Part shown: in pieces, positions 21,864 through 31,913 of the stretch
How positions within the stretch are numbered: the stretch's first letter is position 1
Layout: each line of letters opens with the position of its first letter
Assembly: GCF_040115645.1 (NCBI RefSeq)
Contig: NC_089545.1
Location: 930,001-994,000, forward strand
Reading direction: 5' to 3'
Length of the DNA stretch: 64,000 nt
Source of the DNA: Euwallacea fornicatus
Lineage: Eukaryota > Arthropoda > Insecta > Coleoptera > Curculionidae
The notes under the pieces: model-generated
The model's database searches: none
What the model was told of the DNA's origin: nothing
What the model saw: only the letters and a program-made list of their open reading frames with translations
Translations under genes and position numbers: made by a program

Positions 21864-22132
21864 CCACTGTGGTAAGTTTCGTCCCTTGAAAGAAGCACCC
21901 GATAATGATAATCGATAGGTACAAATATATATATAATTCACATTAAAAAAAAAGTAGTCTCCGGCACTGCTCCCAGCAGAAATACAAGTGCAAAGTCAGG
22001 GTCGTAACGAGGGGAAATAAAATTCAAATCAAATCCGTTGCCCACACTCATAACCCCAGTTTCAAAAATTATCAGAAAGCTTATGCTCAAAGGATGTTTA
22101 GCGTCTCATATACTTGTCAGTTTGGTTCGTAG
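21864..22132 (+). pseudogene. C26: FLYWCH cassette with two in-frame stops
   Basis: Acceptor CTTTTTTTAG, then CC + T-V-V-S-F-V-P, and the frame is kept from acceptor to final TAG with no indel affecting phase, but it contains TGA (in place of the Gly of PGRK) and TAA (after YNSH). Ligands are still visible: RHCSQQ, KYKC and AHTHNPS. The Trp before the first Cys is replaced by His. Its intact relative is C25. Clean frame plus two stops suggests fairly recent inactivation. Confidence 0.82.
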
Positions 22133-22812
22133 CGTTTTAGTGTTTTAAATATATTCATGCAATCAAAGTGCCTAATTTTGAATTTCGTCGTGTGGGAAGG
22201 AAATGCAGGGGCGTCATAAAACAATCCTTGTTGACAAATCAGTGGCATGTCTGAAATCAATCCATTCATCATATGTCTAGAGACCTAATGGCCTATTCAG
22301 CGACCTATATTTACGGTTCCCTATCTATTGACTGGTTTTTTTATTGATCATCGGTTATATATATATACAGCATTTTTTTCGCTACTATGGACATGGAGTC
22401 CTACTGAATACGAGCAGGAGCAATTGGGCGATTGATGAGAGCGAGAGAAACAAACTACCGTTTCCCTTTCCCTCGTCAACGTTCGGCTAACGTCGTCGAT
22501 TCGCAAACAGTACGCCTTGATCCGGGGGTGGGTGCAGTTCTGTGCGATTTTGGAGGGCGCAAATTACGCGCATACATGCAAATTTGAATGAGTTCTTCGA
22601 GGACTAGTTCCATGATAAATTTTAATGAAGCCCTACTTTTACAAATACCAAAGTTGAAAATGATATTTTTAGGTGTTTTAAATTTTTATTTCTTTCTAAT
22701 TGCCTTTTACGTGCACTCACTAAAATTCCATATGCATAGCAGCGAAGAAGGTCAATGTCTGACCACCAGGTTACCGTGAATTCATTTGCTAAAATCCCCT
22801 TAATCATTGTAG
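22133..22812. other. spacer, no gene seen
   Basis: No finger before the next acceptor; short AT microsatellite near 22356. Confidence 0.5.
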
Positions 22813-23054
22813 TGACTGTTCATTTCACTCCCGGCAGAAAGCACTCTGTTATGACTTTCAACAAGTTCGAGGTCGAGCTCTTTCTGAGGACACCGAATCG
22901 CTGTTTTTGCACTCAAAAGGTCGACCATAAGTGTAAGGTACGATTGTTAAAAATCGGTAGAAAGATTCGAGCGAAAGCAGTACCGCACCCGCATTCCGCC
23001 ACCTTCAAAGGAGATTACACGAGCCTTTTCTTACTAACCTTGTCACTTGTATAG
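22813..23054 (+). CDS. mod(mdg4): C27: FLYWCH terminal exon, shortened
   Basis: Acceptor ATCATTGTAG, then TG + T-V-H-F-T-P-G-R-K-H-S. Finger: NKFEVELFLRTPNRCFC, so Trp is replaced by Phe at the first ligand; second Cys in DHKC; PHPHS at the His pair. Tail TFKGDYTSLFLLTLSLV is altered after the Leu and hydrophobic. The frame is intact, but the several changed core positions could mean relaxed constraint. Confidence 0.7.
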
Positions 23055-23360
23055 TGCAATAAGTTGGCAATATCTGACTGAGGATTCTATCGTATTCGGT
23101 GTGGAAGAAAATGGAGGAATTTAAAAATGTCAGTTTTCGATTTTTCGTCGCTTTATTTATAATCAGTTCTCCATCGCCTCCATAGCCCACAATATCCGGA
23201 CCTAGTTCGTGGATCATTCATTACGTTTGTTTCCAGCATTTGCTATTACCGTCAAACTATAGTCAACGATAAATAAATTGTATTGCTCCAATGTAGTTAT
23301 AATTTTCTCCTAAAATGCTCATTTTCCCTGCCTACCTATTCAATAATTATTTATTTCCAG
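23055..23360. other. spacer, no gene seen
   Basis: Nothing recognised on either strand. Confidence 0.5.
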
Positions 23361-23641
23361 TTACCGTCCACTTTTCACCTGGAAGGAAAAACCCCATCCT
23401 CATTGTTGATGGATACGAGTTTCGGATGATTAAACGGTTTAACGAGGTCTCGGCCACCAACTACTGGGTCTGCACACAGTGCGATAAGCACAAATGCAAA
23501 TCCAGGTTTATAACCACCGGCCACCTTATTACCATGAAGGATGTAGCACACAATCATCAGAGAACCTTTAAGGGTGACTATAGCAGTTTGCATTCTCAGG
23601 TGTTTCGTTTGCAATTTTGCAAGGCTTTGAAATTACGATGA
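23361..23641 (+). CDS. mod(mdg4): C28: FLYWCH terminal exon
   Basis: Acceptor TTATTTCCAG, then TT + T-V-H-F-S-P-G-R-K-N-P. Finger: DGYEFRMIKRFNEVSATNYW, Cys two residues on, second Cys in KHKC, AHNHQR at the His pair. Tail TFKGDYSSLHSQVFRLQF. It keeps HNH while its neighbours use HTH. Confidence 0.86.
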
Positions 23642-23835
23642 GTTTAGGAAAATTAGCATAGCAGTGACGTTCTAATCAGCATTTTATTCTATATTATTTT
23701 ATAACAACTTTATTTTAATGTATCTGTCCCAGTAAGAGAATATTAAACTAACTTTTACTAAGATATTTCTTTCATTTTACAAAAGTTCCTTAGGACTGCG
23801 ACATAATTTTCGTTTCATAAAATCCCCTTTTTTAG

Positions 23836-24086
23836 TGACAGTTTACTTTGCTCCAGGCAAGAAACACCCGCTAATGGTAATTGACGGATTTGAGTTCAAG
23901 TTATCCCATAACAGTTCTACCAGTAGCGTGTGGGTTTGCACTCGGAATGTGAAGAATCGATGCAAAGTAAGGCTGGTAACTGCTGGGCGGCAAGTGCAAG
24001 TGAAGTACTTTCCGCACACTCATGTGCAGACCTTTAAAGGAGACTATAAGACACTGAATTCGCAGATATTTTCAGTTGTGTATTAA
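23836..24086 (+). CDS. mod(mdg4): C29: FLYWCH terminal exon
   Basis: Acceptor CTTTTTTAG, then TG + T-V-Y-F-A-P-G-K-K-H-P. Finger: DGFEFKLSHNSSTSSVWVC, second Cys in KNRC, PHTHVQ. Tail TFKGDYKTLNSQIFSVVY, and the stop follows at once. AATAAA at 24110-24115, 24 bases after the stop. Confidence 0.86.
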
Positions 24087-25184
24087 CCACAAGTGTTAAT
24101 ATTTATGATAATAAATGAAATTTCTAATACTTATTATTAACTTTGCGTATTTGACTCATAGAACTGTAAAGAGATATCGACTGGAGCATACTGAATTTAA
24201 ACGCTCATCGAGACGTCAAATACTCATAAATGTAAAACTAGAGGATCGGAAATTTCTCAGAAATTGGGATTCACATATAATTTATGTTATTCCTGAGAAT
24301 TTTTCAAAATGAGAGTACCATAGCTTTGAATCTAGGGCAACGGCATTTGTCATGATTTTGTCGATTTCTTGTGTGGATAGGGATTTGAGGGATTCTGCTA
24401 CGAAAATCCATCTTTGACTTGGAGAGAACATATTTCTGATCGCCTTGTGACAGACATTAGTTCGTGAGCAATTACCATCGAAACATATCGTGCATTCGTT
24501 GACAATAAATGAAAACTTTTGGTACCTTTTACGGCTCAACTGAGTCTCCCAACTGAAAGGTTGCTGAATATTGCTCTATACAAGTATTACAAGTTCAAAT
24601 GGAAGTATTGGGATTCTGTAAGGTTGAGAAAGACTACACAAAGTTTAATAAGCCTCGTAAATCACTTGGTCCTTCTCGGAGGCATATTAAACCTTGCGTA
24701 GTCCTTAAACTTGCATAATCCCCACGCTTCCACTTGAACTGACGTTATCCTGTATACGTAACTTTCGAATTAATTCTCCTGGCCAGGGACATTTTGGGTT
24801 ATTGCATCGATTTCTGAATCGACAAACTCCTGTGATGAAGACTGTTTGATGTGGGTGTCCTGAGTTTTGCACATTGCAGCGTCTCTTTCACAAACTGATA
24901 TCTTTCCTGAAACTTCAGGCATGAACGAATGAATTAAATAAAATTGGTGATTCTTGCGAAATTTCTGAATAAAGTAAGCTCGAAGGGGATTTTTGAAGAA
25001 GGATTAAGGTGTGGAGTATTGAAAATTCCAGCTAAGGCCCCGTTTCCCCCAATAAATCTATTCTTTGACTGAGATAATACAAGACAGACACCGAAAATTT
25101 TCCTCTTGGAGTATAAAAAATTAAAATTTTATTCGCCCCAGCGACACGAATGCTACATCTCATTGAAATCCTAATCTCTTTCAG
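24087..25184. other. 1.1 kb spacer with a long hairpin and unassigned - strand frames
   Basis: No + strand cassette. It contains an imperfect inverted repeat (separate entry) and two - strand frames. One is at 24282-24539 (85 residues, with NECTICFDGNC and SQRWIFVAESL). The other is at 24770-24906, following an AG in the same phase as the cassettes. Neither has a known domain. Confidence 0.45.
24593..24739. repeat. imperfect inverted repeat, about 60 bp arms
   Basis: The left arm (24593-24656) runs GTTCAAATGGAAG through AGACTACACAAAG to AATAAGCCTC. The right arm (24678-24739), read on the other strand, runs GTTCAAGTGGAAG through GGACTACGCAAGG to AATATGCCTC. The loop is about 21 bases. The arms differ at many positions, so the duplication is not recent. 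As RNA it could fold into a long hairpin. Confidence 0.7.
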
Positions 25185-25462
25185 TAACAATATATTTCTC
25201 CGTGGGCCGGAAGAACCCAATTCTTATTGCCGATGGGTACGAGTACCGCGTGATGCGAAAGAAAAGCACTAGTACCTACTGGATATGTACTCAGTACGGA
25301 AAGTCTAAGTGTAGATCCAAGTTGCTTACCATGGGCAATCGCATTAAGATGTCTGACATAGGTCATACTCACGAGAGAACGTTCCAAAGCAATTGCAGTA
25401 ACTTGCACAGTCAACGTGTTAATATTGAATATTGTCGTACTCTTAGTACTAGCACCTACTAG
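25185..25462 (+). CDS. mod(mdg4): C30: FLYWCH terminal exon
   Basis: Acceptor ATCTCTTTCAG, then TA + T-I-Y-F-S-V-G-R-K-N-P. Finger: DGYEYRVMRKKSTSTYWIC, second Cys in KSKC, GHTHER. The tail begins TFQSNCSNLHSQRVNIEY and so lacks the usual KGDY. AATAAA at 25520-25525. First of the group with ER after the second His (C30, C32-C35). Confidence 0.86.
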
Positions 25463-25903
25463 GTTCTTAAGATTTTTTTGTCGATCTGTTTGATGTGTGT
25501 GATATAAATGTTTCACTAGAATAAATCAGGGTTTGTTCTTACGTTCGAGTATTCTTGTGTGTAAAATGTAAAAATGTTTTTTCGTTTCTGTCCTGCATTC
25601 CTTTGTATATGCAGGGAAAAAGACTTTCTAATATAAGCTAATATGTATGTATCACATACAGGATGGTGCCCACCTAGTAGACGGAACTATTCTGTCTATG
25701 AAAATAATTCGATTTGGTCGAAAAAAAGTGAAAATTTTGACATCCTGTATAGCGAAAGTTGTTATCGTTCGTATGAAACAAATCTAGCCAAATCGCAATA
25801 ATTCTGCCGAATCTGTGTGTGCGTGCGTGCGATGAATTTGGCCCATTAAGTGGGAATCACCCTCTATATTTTCAGTTATTTTATCATCTGCGCATGACTT
25901 CAG
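25463..25903. other. spacer with a possible miniature element
   Basis: TACAGGATG at 25657-25665 and CATCCTGTA at 25741-25749 form short inverted ends about 93 bp apart, the size of a tiny MITE. No gene. Confidence 0.45.
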
Positions 25904-26148
25904 ATATCATTTACTTTATCCAAGGAATAAAGTACCCTAAAATGGTTGCTGAAGGTTATGCATGTAGGCTACAGCGGTGCAATGGAAACAGCAACATGTG
26001 GGCGTGCACGTGAAACGACAAAACCAGGTGCAAACTGAGAGTGCGCACTGCAGGCATCATAAATGTGTTGATTAGGAACATTCAACATTCTCACTTAAGA
26101 GCATACATTGACACTAATCTATTGAACATTGGTAATGCTTCCATGTAG
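25904..26148 (+). pseudogene. C31: FLYWCH cassette with one stop and lost finger half
   Basis: Acceptor GACTTCAG, then AT + I-I-Y-F-I-Q-G-I-K-Y-P in standard phase. The first ligand is present (NMWACT), but the next codon is TGA where relatives have Arg or Gln. The frame then stays open to TAG at 26146-26148, through KTRC, QHSHLRAY and a much altered tail. A single TGA in otherwise open sequence could be a CGA-to-TGA change; the eroded tail favours a pseudo-cassette over programmed readthrough. Confidence 0.75.
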
Positions 26149-26339
26149 GAAGTCTCCATCTTTTACAAAGACACGCTGCCAGGACGATACAATCACTCCT
26201 TCGATTTCTGGAGTGATTAGTTAGCAATTTTGATGTCCTTTGTTGGTTTTTAGACAATACATCTTTAATTATCCACTCTTTCGATATCTTAAAGATTAAG
26301 TTGTCTCAGCTTAATAGTTAAAATTATTACGTTTTTTAG

Positions 26340-26626
26340 GTTTAACGAAAATCCACTTTATCTCGGGCAGAAAGTACCCCAAAATGATCATAGATGGGTA
26401 CGAGTATTTTTTGCACAAGCGTACGGAGACCAGCAGCCACTGGATGTGCAGCAAACAGGGTTCCCATGCCTGCAAAGTCAGAGTACTGACCACTGGCAAT
26501 CAGGTTTACCTCAAATCGTCAAGGGCTACGCACAGCCACGAAAGAACGTTTAAGGGCAGCTACCATGATCTATGCTCTCGATTGGTCAAGATCTCATTTT
26601 GTCATTATTTTCAGTCTATAAGGTAA
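26340..26626 (+). CDS. mod(mdg4): C32: FLYWCH terminal exon
   Basis: Acceptor CGTTTTTTAG, then GT + L-T-K-I-H-F-I-S-G-R-K-Y-P. Finger: DGYEYFLHKRTETSSHWMC, second Cys in SHAC, and a stretched approach to the His pair (SSRATHSHER, two residues longer than neighbours). Tail TFKGSYHDLCSRLVKISF. Confidence 0.86.
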
Positions 26627-27319
26627 AACTGAATATGAACGGAGATCAGGAAAATGTTCCTTCCCATAGAATTTCCAATCGTGTCATGACCATAAATATG
26701 AGCACATATTTGTCGACTTTTCTATCTGCTATCTGATTAGACACGGTTAGGTAATAGTATATTGAACAACTAGTGCCGAAACTAGCACTTTCGTAAGATT
26801 TTGTTGATACTTGACAAAGATGGTTCGAATTTGGGGAGAGATGGTCCTCAGACTGATGTCTTCAGCACGGTCCCCCTGGAGTGGCCCTCTCTAGCTGTCC
26901 GGTTTCACTGAAGTCGTAAAATATAGTGAATTCAATAAGAAAAATGACTTTTGATAATCAAAGGACCCATTAGTGATCGCACACAAAATGCAAAAATGGA
27001 TTTTTTCAAAACGGCTTTAATAATTATATTTCTGGTTCTTCCACGAGTCTTTGAGTTGGTGCATAATTTTAATTACAGTAAACTTCACTACCCGTAACAT
27101 CCGTGCCGGTTCCATTAACCTGCAAGGGTGAAGTCTAGGTATCAAACGAAATTTTTGAATCGGGTTTTAGCAATACAGCAACAACAATGTGTCTTTAGTG
27201 TTTTCATTATTTCCCCCAATTATATCACGCTTTCTTTATTTTTTTCTTAATTATGTTTCTGTCCAACCAATTTCCTAGTAACCTCCTAATTATCACTAAA
27301 AAATCAACCTCTATTACAG
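26627..27319. other. spacer, no gene seen
   Basis: No domain on either strand. Confidence 0.5.
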
Positions 27320-27591
27320 CAATCGTCTATTTTGCGCTAGGCCGCAAACACCCCAAATTGATCATTGACGGCTTTGAATACATAATCCAGAGACGCAGAG
27401 AGAGCAGCAACGTCTGGATGTGCAAGAATCATGGAAAATTCAAATGCAAAGTGAGGATTCACACCACCTCGAATCTGGTCACCATCAAGAGGATATCGCA
27501 CACGCATGAAAGGACGTTCATGGGCCCTTATGAGAATCTCCAAGCCCATAGAGTTAAAATTGTTTATGTCGGAGGACATCTTAGCAAATAG
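27320..27591 (+). CDS. mod(mdg4): C33: FLYWCH terminal exon
   Basis: Acceptor CCTCTATTACAG, then CA + I-V-Y-F-A-L-G-R-K-H-P. Finger: DGFEYIIQRRRESSNVWMC, second Cys in KFKC, SHTHER. Tail TFMGPYENLQAHRVKIVY. Closest to C32 and C34. Confidence 0.86.
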
Positions 27592-27791
27592 AATAATTCC
27601 TTCAGTCCGGGTTAGTTTAAAGTAGTCGAAGTTAGTTTGGGTGGTAACTCAAACTGACCAGACGGACTTGATTTAACCCGAACCATCCCGAAATAAGGAC
27701 AAAAAGACTTTTTCCTTCTGATTCCTTTTTATGCCACAATCCTTACTCCTACAACTTTACTAGTGCAAATCTTCACAACTCCAATTTTTAG

Positions 27792-28078
27792 GTATTGTTT
27801 ACTTCACCCTTGGAAGGAAGTACCCAAAACTTATCATGGACGGATATGAATACAAGCTACACTTGCGCAAACAGGAATATAGCGTTTGGGCCTGTACTCA
27901 GCATGCTAAATATCGATGTAAAGTAAGACTTAGCACAACTGGGCAGCAGGTCAACATAAAGTCGGTTGCACATAGCCATGAGAGAACGTTCCTGCAAAGT
28001 CACGAAGGATTACGTTCTCATAATGTGAAAATTTGTTATACTGATAGATTGCATTATGGCGGTGTCAATAAAACGTAG
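27792..28078 (+). CDS. mod(mdg4): C34: FLYWCH terminal exon
   Basis: Acceptor CAATTTTTAG, then GT + I-V-Y-F-T-L-G-R-K-Y-P. Finger: DGYEYKLHLRKQEYSVWAC, second Cys in KYRC, AHSHER. Tail TFLQSHEGLRSHNVKICY. An AATAAA at 28067-28072 lies inside the last codons, so the poly(A) signal overlaps the coding end, and C35 follows only 73 bases later. Confidence 0.86.
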
Positions 28079-28151
28079 TATTACTCTACACGTTTGATTT
28101 CCAACATTTTTATGTGCGTGATAACACAGTTGTTGAGAATAACTGTTTTAG

Positions 28152-28417
28152 TGCAAGTATACTTCACTGCGGGCCGGAAGCATCCCATAATGATTATCGA
28201 TGGGTACGAGTTTAAGCTTCAAGTGCGAAGTCACGAAAGGAGCATTTGGAGGTGTACTCAAGAGTGCAAGAGTAAATGTAAAGTGCGATTAGCTACATCC
28301 GGCCAAAGCATCCAAATGAAGACTGTAAATCATACTCACGAGAGAACTTTTAAGGGCCGTTATGACGCTCTCAAGTCTCATTTGGTGACTGTTTTATTTT
28401 GCGACAAACTAATATAA
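28152..28417 (+). CDS. mod(mdg4): C35: FLYWCH terminal exon
   Basis: Acceptor AACTGTTTTAG, then TG + Q-V-Y-F-T-A-G-R-K-H-P. Finger: DGYEFKLQVRSHERSIWRC, second Cys in KSKC, NHTHER. Tail TFKGRYDALKSHLVTVLF. It is one of the most canonical fingers of the C25-C35 block. Confidence 0.87.
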
Positions 28418-28732
28418 ATTTTTAAAACAATACAAAATTGTGTGCAAACTAAGATTCCATGTATGTAAGATGATTCTTATCTGGAAATCGGTCGCTCCTC
28501 TCCAAGCGTTTCTCCCCTCTTCATTCCTTTCCCTGTCCCTGTTTGGAGATCTTTCTTTTGATGGTCTCTTCATAGAAACTTTAAAGTTTTCATCAGGTTC
28601 ATATTTATCTTCACACGTTCCACGTTGATTTAGTTAGTTCTATGGTGACACCCTTTAGTCATGCATTCATCAGACACATTTCCTATCGTTTTGGGTCGTT
28701 TTAAGTTTGTTTTTGAGGAACGTTAATTTTAG
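28418..28732. other. spacer, no gene seen
   Basis: Pyrimidine-rich (CTCCTCTCC, TTTCCCTGTC) ahead of the C36 acceptor; no finger. Confidence 0.5.
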
Positions 28733-29490
28733 GGAAAGTTATGACTGAGCTAAAAAAAGTTAACAATAAACTAGATTTAATGCAACGAGATGTCTTGAGG
28801 TTGATGCTGCTTGTGGAGAGTATGAGCAAAGCTATGAAGAAAGAACCTTCAGAAGGAACGGACGAATGGGGATTGACGTTTCCCATTACCTCGTTTAATC
28901 AACTGATGTCTATGGAGGAAGTCTTAGATAATCCAGAGAAATATTTAAGCCTGGTAAGTTACGGAGAAACTGACTTTTTACCTCCCAACGAACTTGTAGC
29001 ATATAAATCAATATTTTTAGATGGAATATGTGAAACAGATAGGCGGGTACCACTTGCAGGAAATTACCCAAAGATCCATGTCTCGCATTTTCGATTTGAA
29101 TATCGCCATTGCATTCAGTTGGTTTGGGAAAAAGGGCAAGTTACCACTGAAGGATTACAAGGTGGCTTCGGTGCTCAAAGGTAAGTTAGATATTCTTCAC
29201 CATATCAAAAAAATACATTATTGCAAACATGCAATGTATCTACCTCACGACCCTTTTTCTTCGTTTTTTTACAGATCGTACGTTCGTCATCTTGCAAAAT
29301 TTTCTGTTGTTTTGTTTCAGAATCAATTCTCCAGAGCGCCAAGGGACTGAAAGAAAACACTACAGAAAAGGATGTTGAAAAATCAATCATGGATTGGTTG
29401 AAATATGCCCCTCAACGCAGAAAGGCAAGAATCGACCCATCTAACTCAGCATCTAGCTCAGCATTGCATCTTCTTGAGGATGGTATATGA
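28733..29490 (+). CDS. C36: three-exon DUF4806-type cassette
   Basis: Exons 28733-28953, 29021-29180 and 29321-29490 join through GTAAGT...TTTTTAG and GTAAGT...TTTGTTTCAG in phases 0 and 1. The first acceptor (TTAATTTTAG, then GG + K-V-M-T-E-L-K-K-V) has the array phase. About 183 residues: an N-terminal heptad-like helix (LDLMQRDVLRLMLLVESM), FPITSFNQLMSMEEVLDNPE, then after the first intron the DUF4806 core (GGYHLQE, IAIAFSWFGKKGKLPL) and a helical end (KDVEKSIMDWLKYA). It resembles C14 in domain order. It is the only cassette here with internal introns. The Met four codons in would also allow an independent gene. Confidence 0.72.
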
Positions 29491-30084
29491 CTTCAGACTG
29501 ACACCTGGGTTTGTTTTTAAAATGGTTTATGTTTCATTTGAAGCATTTTAAACTAAAACGGGTGGTCATCATCAATGTGCGACTCCCTGCGCTTACGTCT
29601 TCTTACGGAACCAAATAGATGATGCTTTTCACAGAATAGCAATATGAACAACAAATTATCAAATTATTAGTATGTTATTAAGTACGTGATGATACTTATA
29701 AGTAATTTTTGTATTTGTTCGACTATGCGATAAAGTGTAGTGTAATAAAACAGTAATACAAAGTAATTTGGTATTAATTGTGCCCATTTGGGAAGTATTT
29801 GTTTCACTGAAGAAACGGCAACTGTTTCGAAATACGCGATTCTCCAACTGTGTGGCGAAATCATCACTTTTGCATAAGCTATGGAGAATATTCCTGACAG
29901 TTTTCGATGTATCAAAGATTGGCGAATAGCTCCCATCAAAGGAGAAAAACTAAATTTTATATCATATAATTTACTTGAAGAGATTCATCCTTCGTCCCCG
30001 ACCTTGATCATCCACTTTCATCACAGTCCCGCAATCACTATAAACGATATTTTACTCTTCCGTTAATTTGAAGAATATTTTTAG
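29491..30084. other. spacer, no gene seen
   Basis: Short open frames on both strands without recognisable content. Confidence 0.45.
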
Positions 30085-30304
30085 GGAGCTTTTCCTCAAA
30101 AGGAAAAATCCGATGTTGGTGTACCAAGACTACCAACTTCGAATTAAATGCAAATGCGGAAGTAAAACGCTATGGGTGTGCTCTCAAGAGGGACGTAAAT
30201 GTAGAGTTAAGATCCATTCGTTTTCTAAAATGTTGGACGTCAAGAACCTCCCTCACAACCATGAACCAACGTTTGATGGTAACCAAGACAAGCTTTTGGC
30301 ATAG
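30085..30304 (+). CDS. C37: FLYWCH cassette out of phase with the array
   Basis: The finger is intact: ELFLKRKNPMLVYQDYQL, KTLWVC, GRKC, PHNHEP, then TFDGNQDKLLA and TAG. The only good acceptor, AATATTTTTAG, leaves one base (G) before the GAG codon instead of two, so joining the common donor would put the finger out of frame. The frame upstream closes at TAA 30041-30043, and the other AGs in the interval give phase 0. Either a one-base change near the start has disabled it, or it uses a different donor. Relatives are C38 and C39. Confidence 0.55.
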
Positions 30305-30510
30305 TAGGTTCATATAACGTTTTCGCAAGGATGCCAGCTTGAGCAATAACAAAAGAAATATATTTTTTTAATTTCATAGCTTTTTTGAGCTATTCTGGGA
30401 AATTTTACCTACAGATCTATGTTCATTGAAAAAGTCTTTTTTCTGAATTGTGCCCTAAGTTATCCGAAATGAACTTGCCTAGTCCTACTTTAACTAACCT
30501 TTTCTTCTAG

Positions 30511-30800
30511 AAATGATCAGTTTCACAGTCAAACAAAAACATCCCATTATGATAAAAGACAACAATCTGTTCCGGTTCAAGGCACGTGCTGGTGCAAAGA
30601 CCTTATGGACTTGTACCAGGGAAACTTCCCATAAGTGCAAGGCCAGGATTTATTCAGCTGGGAAGACGCTATATGTAAGGAATTTTGAACATACCCATCC
30701 TCCTACCTATGATAGAACGATGACTATTGTAAATTCTCACGTGGTCAACGTGGTTTATCAGTCTCCAGGATCTCTTCAGCTGGGAAGACCGTGTACGTGA
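30511..30800 (+). CDS. mod(mdg4): C38: FLYWCH terminal exon with duplicated 3' half behind it
   Basis: Acceptor TTTTCTTCTAG, then AA + M-I-S-F-T-V-K-Q-K-H-P. Finger: KDNNLFRFKARAGAKTLWTC, second Cys in SHKC, EHTHPP. The tail TYDRTMTIVNSHVVNVVY is followed by a run (QSPGSLQLGRPCT) that comes from reading a second copy of the exon 3' half in another frame; TGA closes it. Confidence 0.82.
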
Positions 30801-30870
30801 GGAATTTCGGACGTTCTGCTTATGATAAATCGGTGACTGTCGCAAATGCTCGTGGACTAAAAGTGATATA
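30766..30870 (+). pseudogene. partial tandem copy of the C38 3' half
   Basis: GGATCTCTTCAGCTGGGAAG at about 30768 repeats GGATTTATTCAGCTGGGAAG at about 30647. In its own frame the copy reads RISSAGKTVYVRNFGRSAYD...NARGLKVI then TAG, matching RIYSAGKTLYVRNFEHTHPP of C38. The copy has lost the His pair and has no acceptor. It overlaps the last codons of C38 in a different frame. Confidence 0.8.
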
Positions 30871-31626
30871 GCAGTTTTCACTACCATAAGGTTCTACGCT
30901 CATTGCATATGTTATGATGCAGCAAAATCTTCATACTTCCATAAATAAATTTAATTTAATAATAAGAAATAGATTATCAGCAATTGAAGTTGCATGTCAT
31001 ATAGAGAAGTCATAATGCTACGCATGTCATCATTGGTAATACTAAAATCTATGAACGTCCAGTTCACTTTTTACCTTAATAATAAAATACCATATTTTTG
31101 AGATGAGTAAGTCGTGATCCCACGCACCTCTTGCGCGTCAAATTTGGGTCTCTATGTTGGTTTGTACAATTCTGATTATTGTGAAATAAACGCGATTGGT
31201 TAACATTTTATACTTTTTACGTAAACGATCCAATTTACTAGTCACGCTGTAGAACAAGACTAATTGCCGTATATTTCCAAACCTTTCAACGATTACAGAA
31301 TCGAAATTAGCGACTGCTATTCGCTTAACTCGAGGTAGGTGCAGAATATATAGAAAATTGATATCAGCTTAATATTTGCATGTTGGGAGATTAAGATTTC
31401 ACAGAAGTCTTCAATATTTTCGGGAATGAGTCTTTGCACAGACCAACGAGTATACCCAGTATGCTGACAGTTAATCTTTATGCATTATACAGTGCACTCT
31501 AGGTAGAAACCAGATCAAAGAGACAACTCCTGTACGTATGCATCAACGACTGATGAAACATCTGTATTTTCACAAGCAGGTGTTCGATTCTCTAAGAACA
31601 TTAAGCTCCAAAGTTCTCATTTTTAG
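30871..31626. other. spacer, no gene seen
   Basis: AT-rich; no finger on either strand. Confidence 0.5.
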
Positions 31627-31913
31627 TTCGTGGAGTTTACTTCCAAACCGGTCGCAAACACCCCATACTCATATTCAACAACTTCAAATTCAAAGTGGAC
31701 AAAAAAGCTGGTGGAAAAACCTTTTGGACTTGTACAGAATATTTCACTCATCGGTGCAAAATGAGAATTCATACTTCGGATTCGAGGTTATTTGTGAGGT
31801 CGTCGGTCCATCATTGTCACCCTCCAAATTTCAATGGAAATTACGAGGATTGTTCAAGTCTAAGTTTGATGATCGAGAGTGTGGAAATGAGAAAAAGGTT
31901 CGTCAGTCAATAG
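31627..31913 (+). CDS. mod(mdg4): C39: FLYWCH terminal exon
   Basis: Acceptor TCATTTTTAG, then TT + R-G-V-Y-F-Q-T-G-R-K-H-P. Finger: FNNFKFKVDKKAGGKTFWTC, second Cys in THRC, and VHHCHPP at the His pair (Cys where Asn is usual). Tail NFNGNYEDCSSLSLMIESVE. An overlapping, longer open frame in another register (31538-31933) lacks a finger and is a shadow. AATAAA at 31981-31986. Confidence 0.84.
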
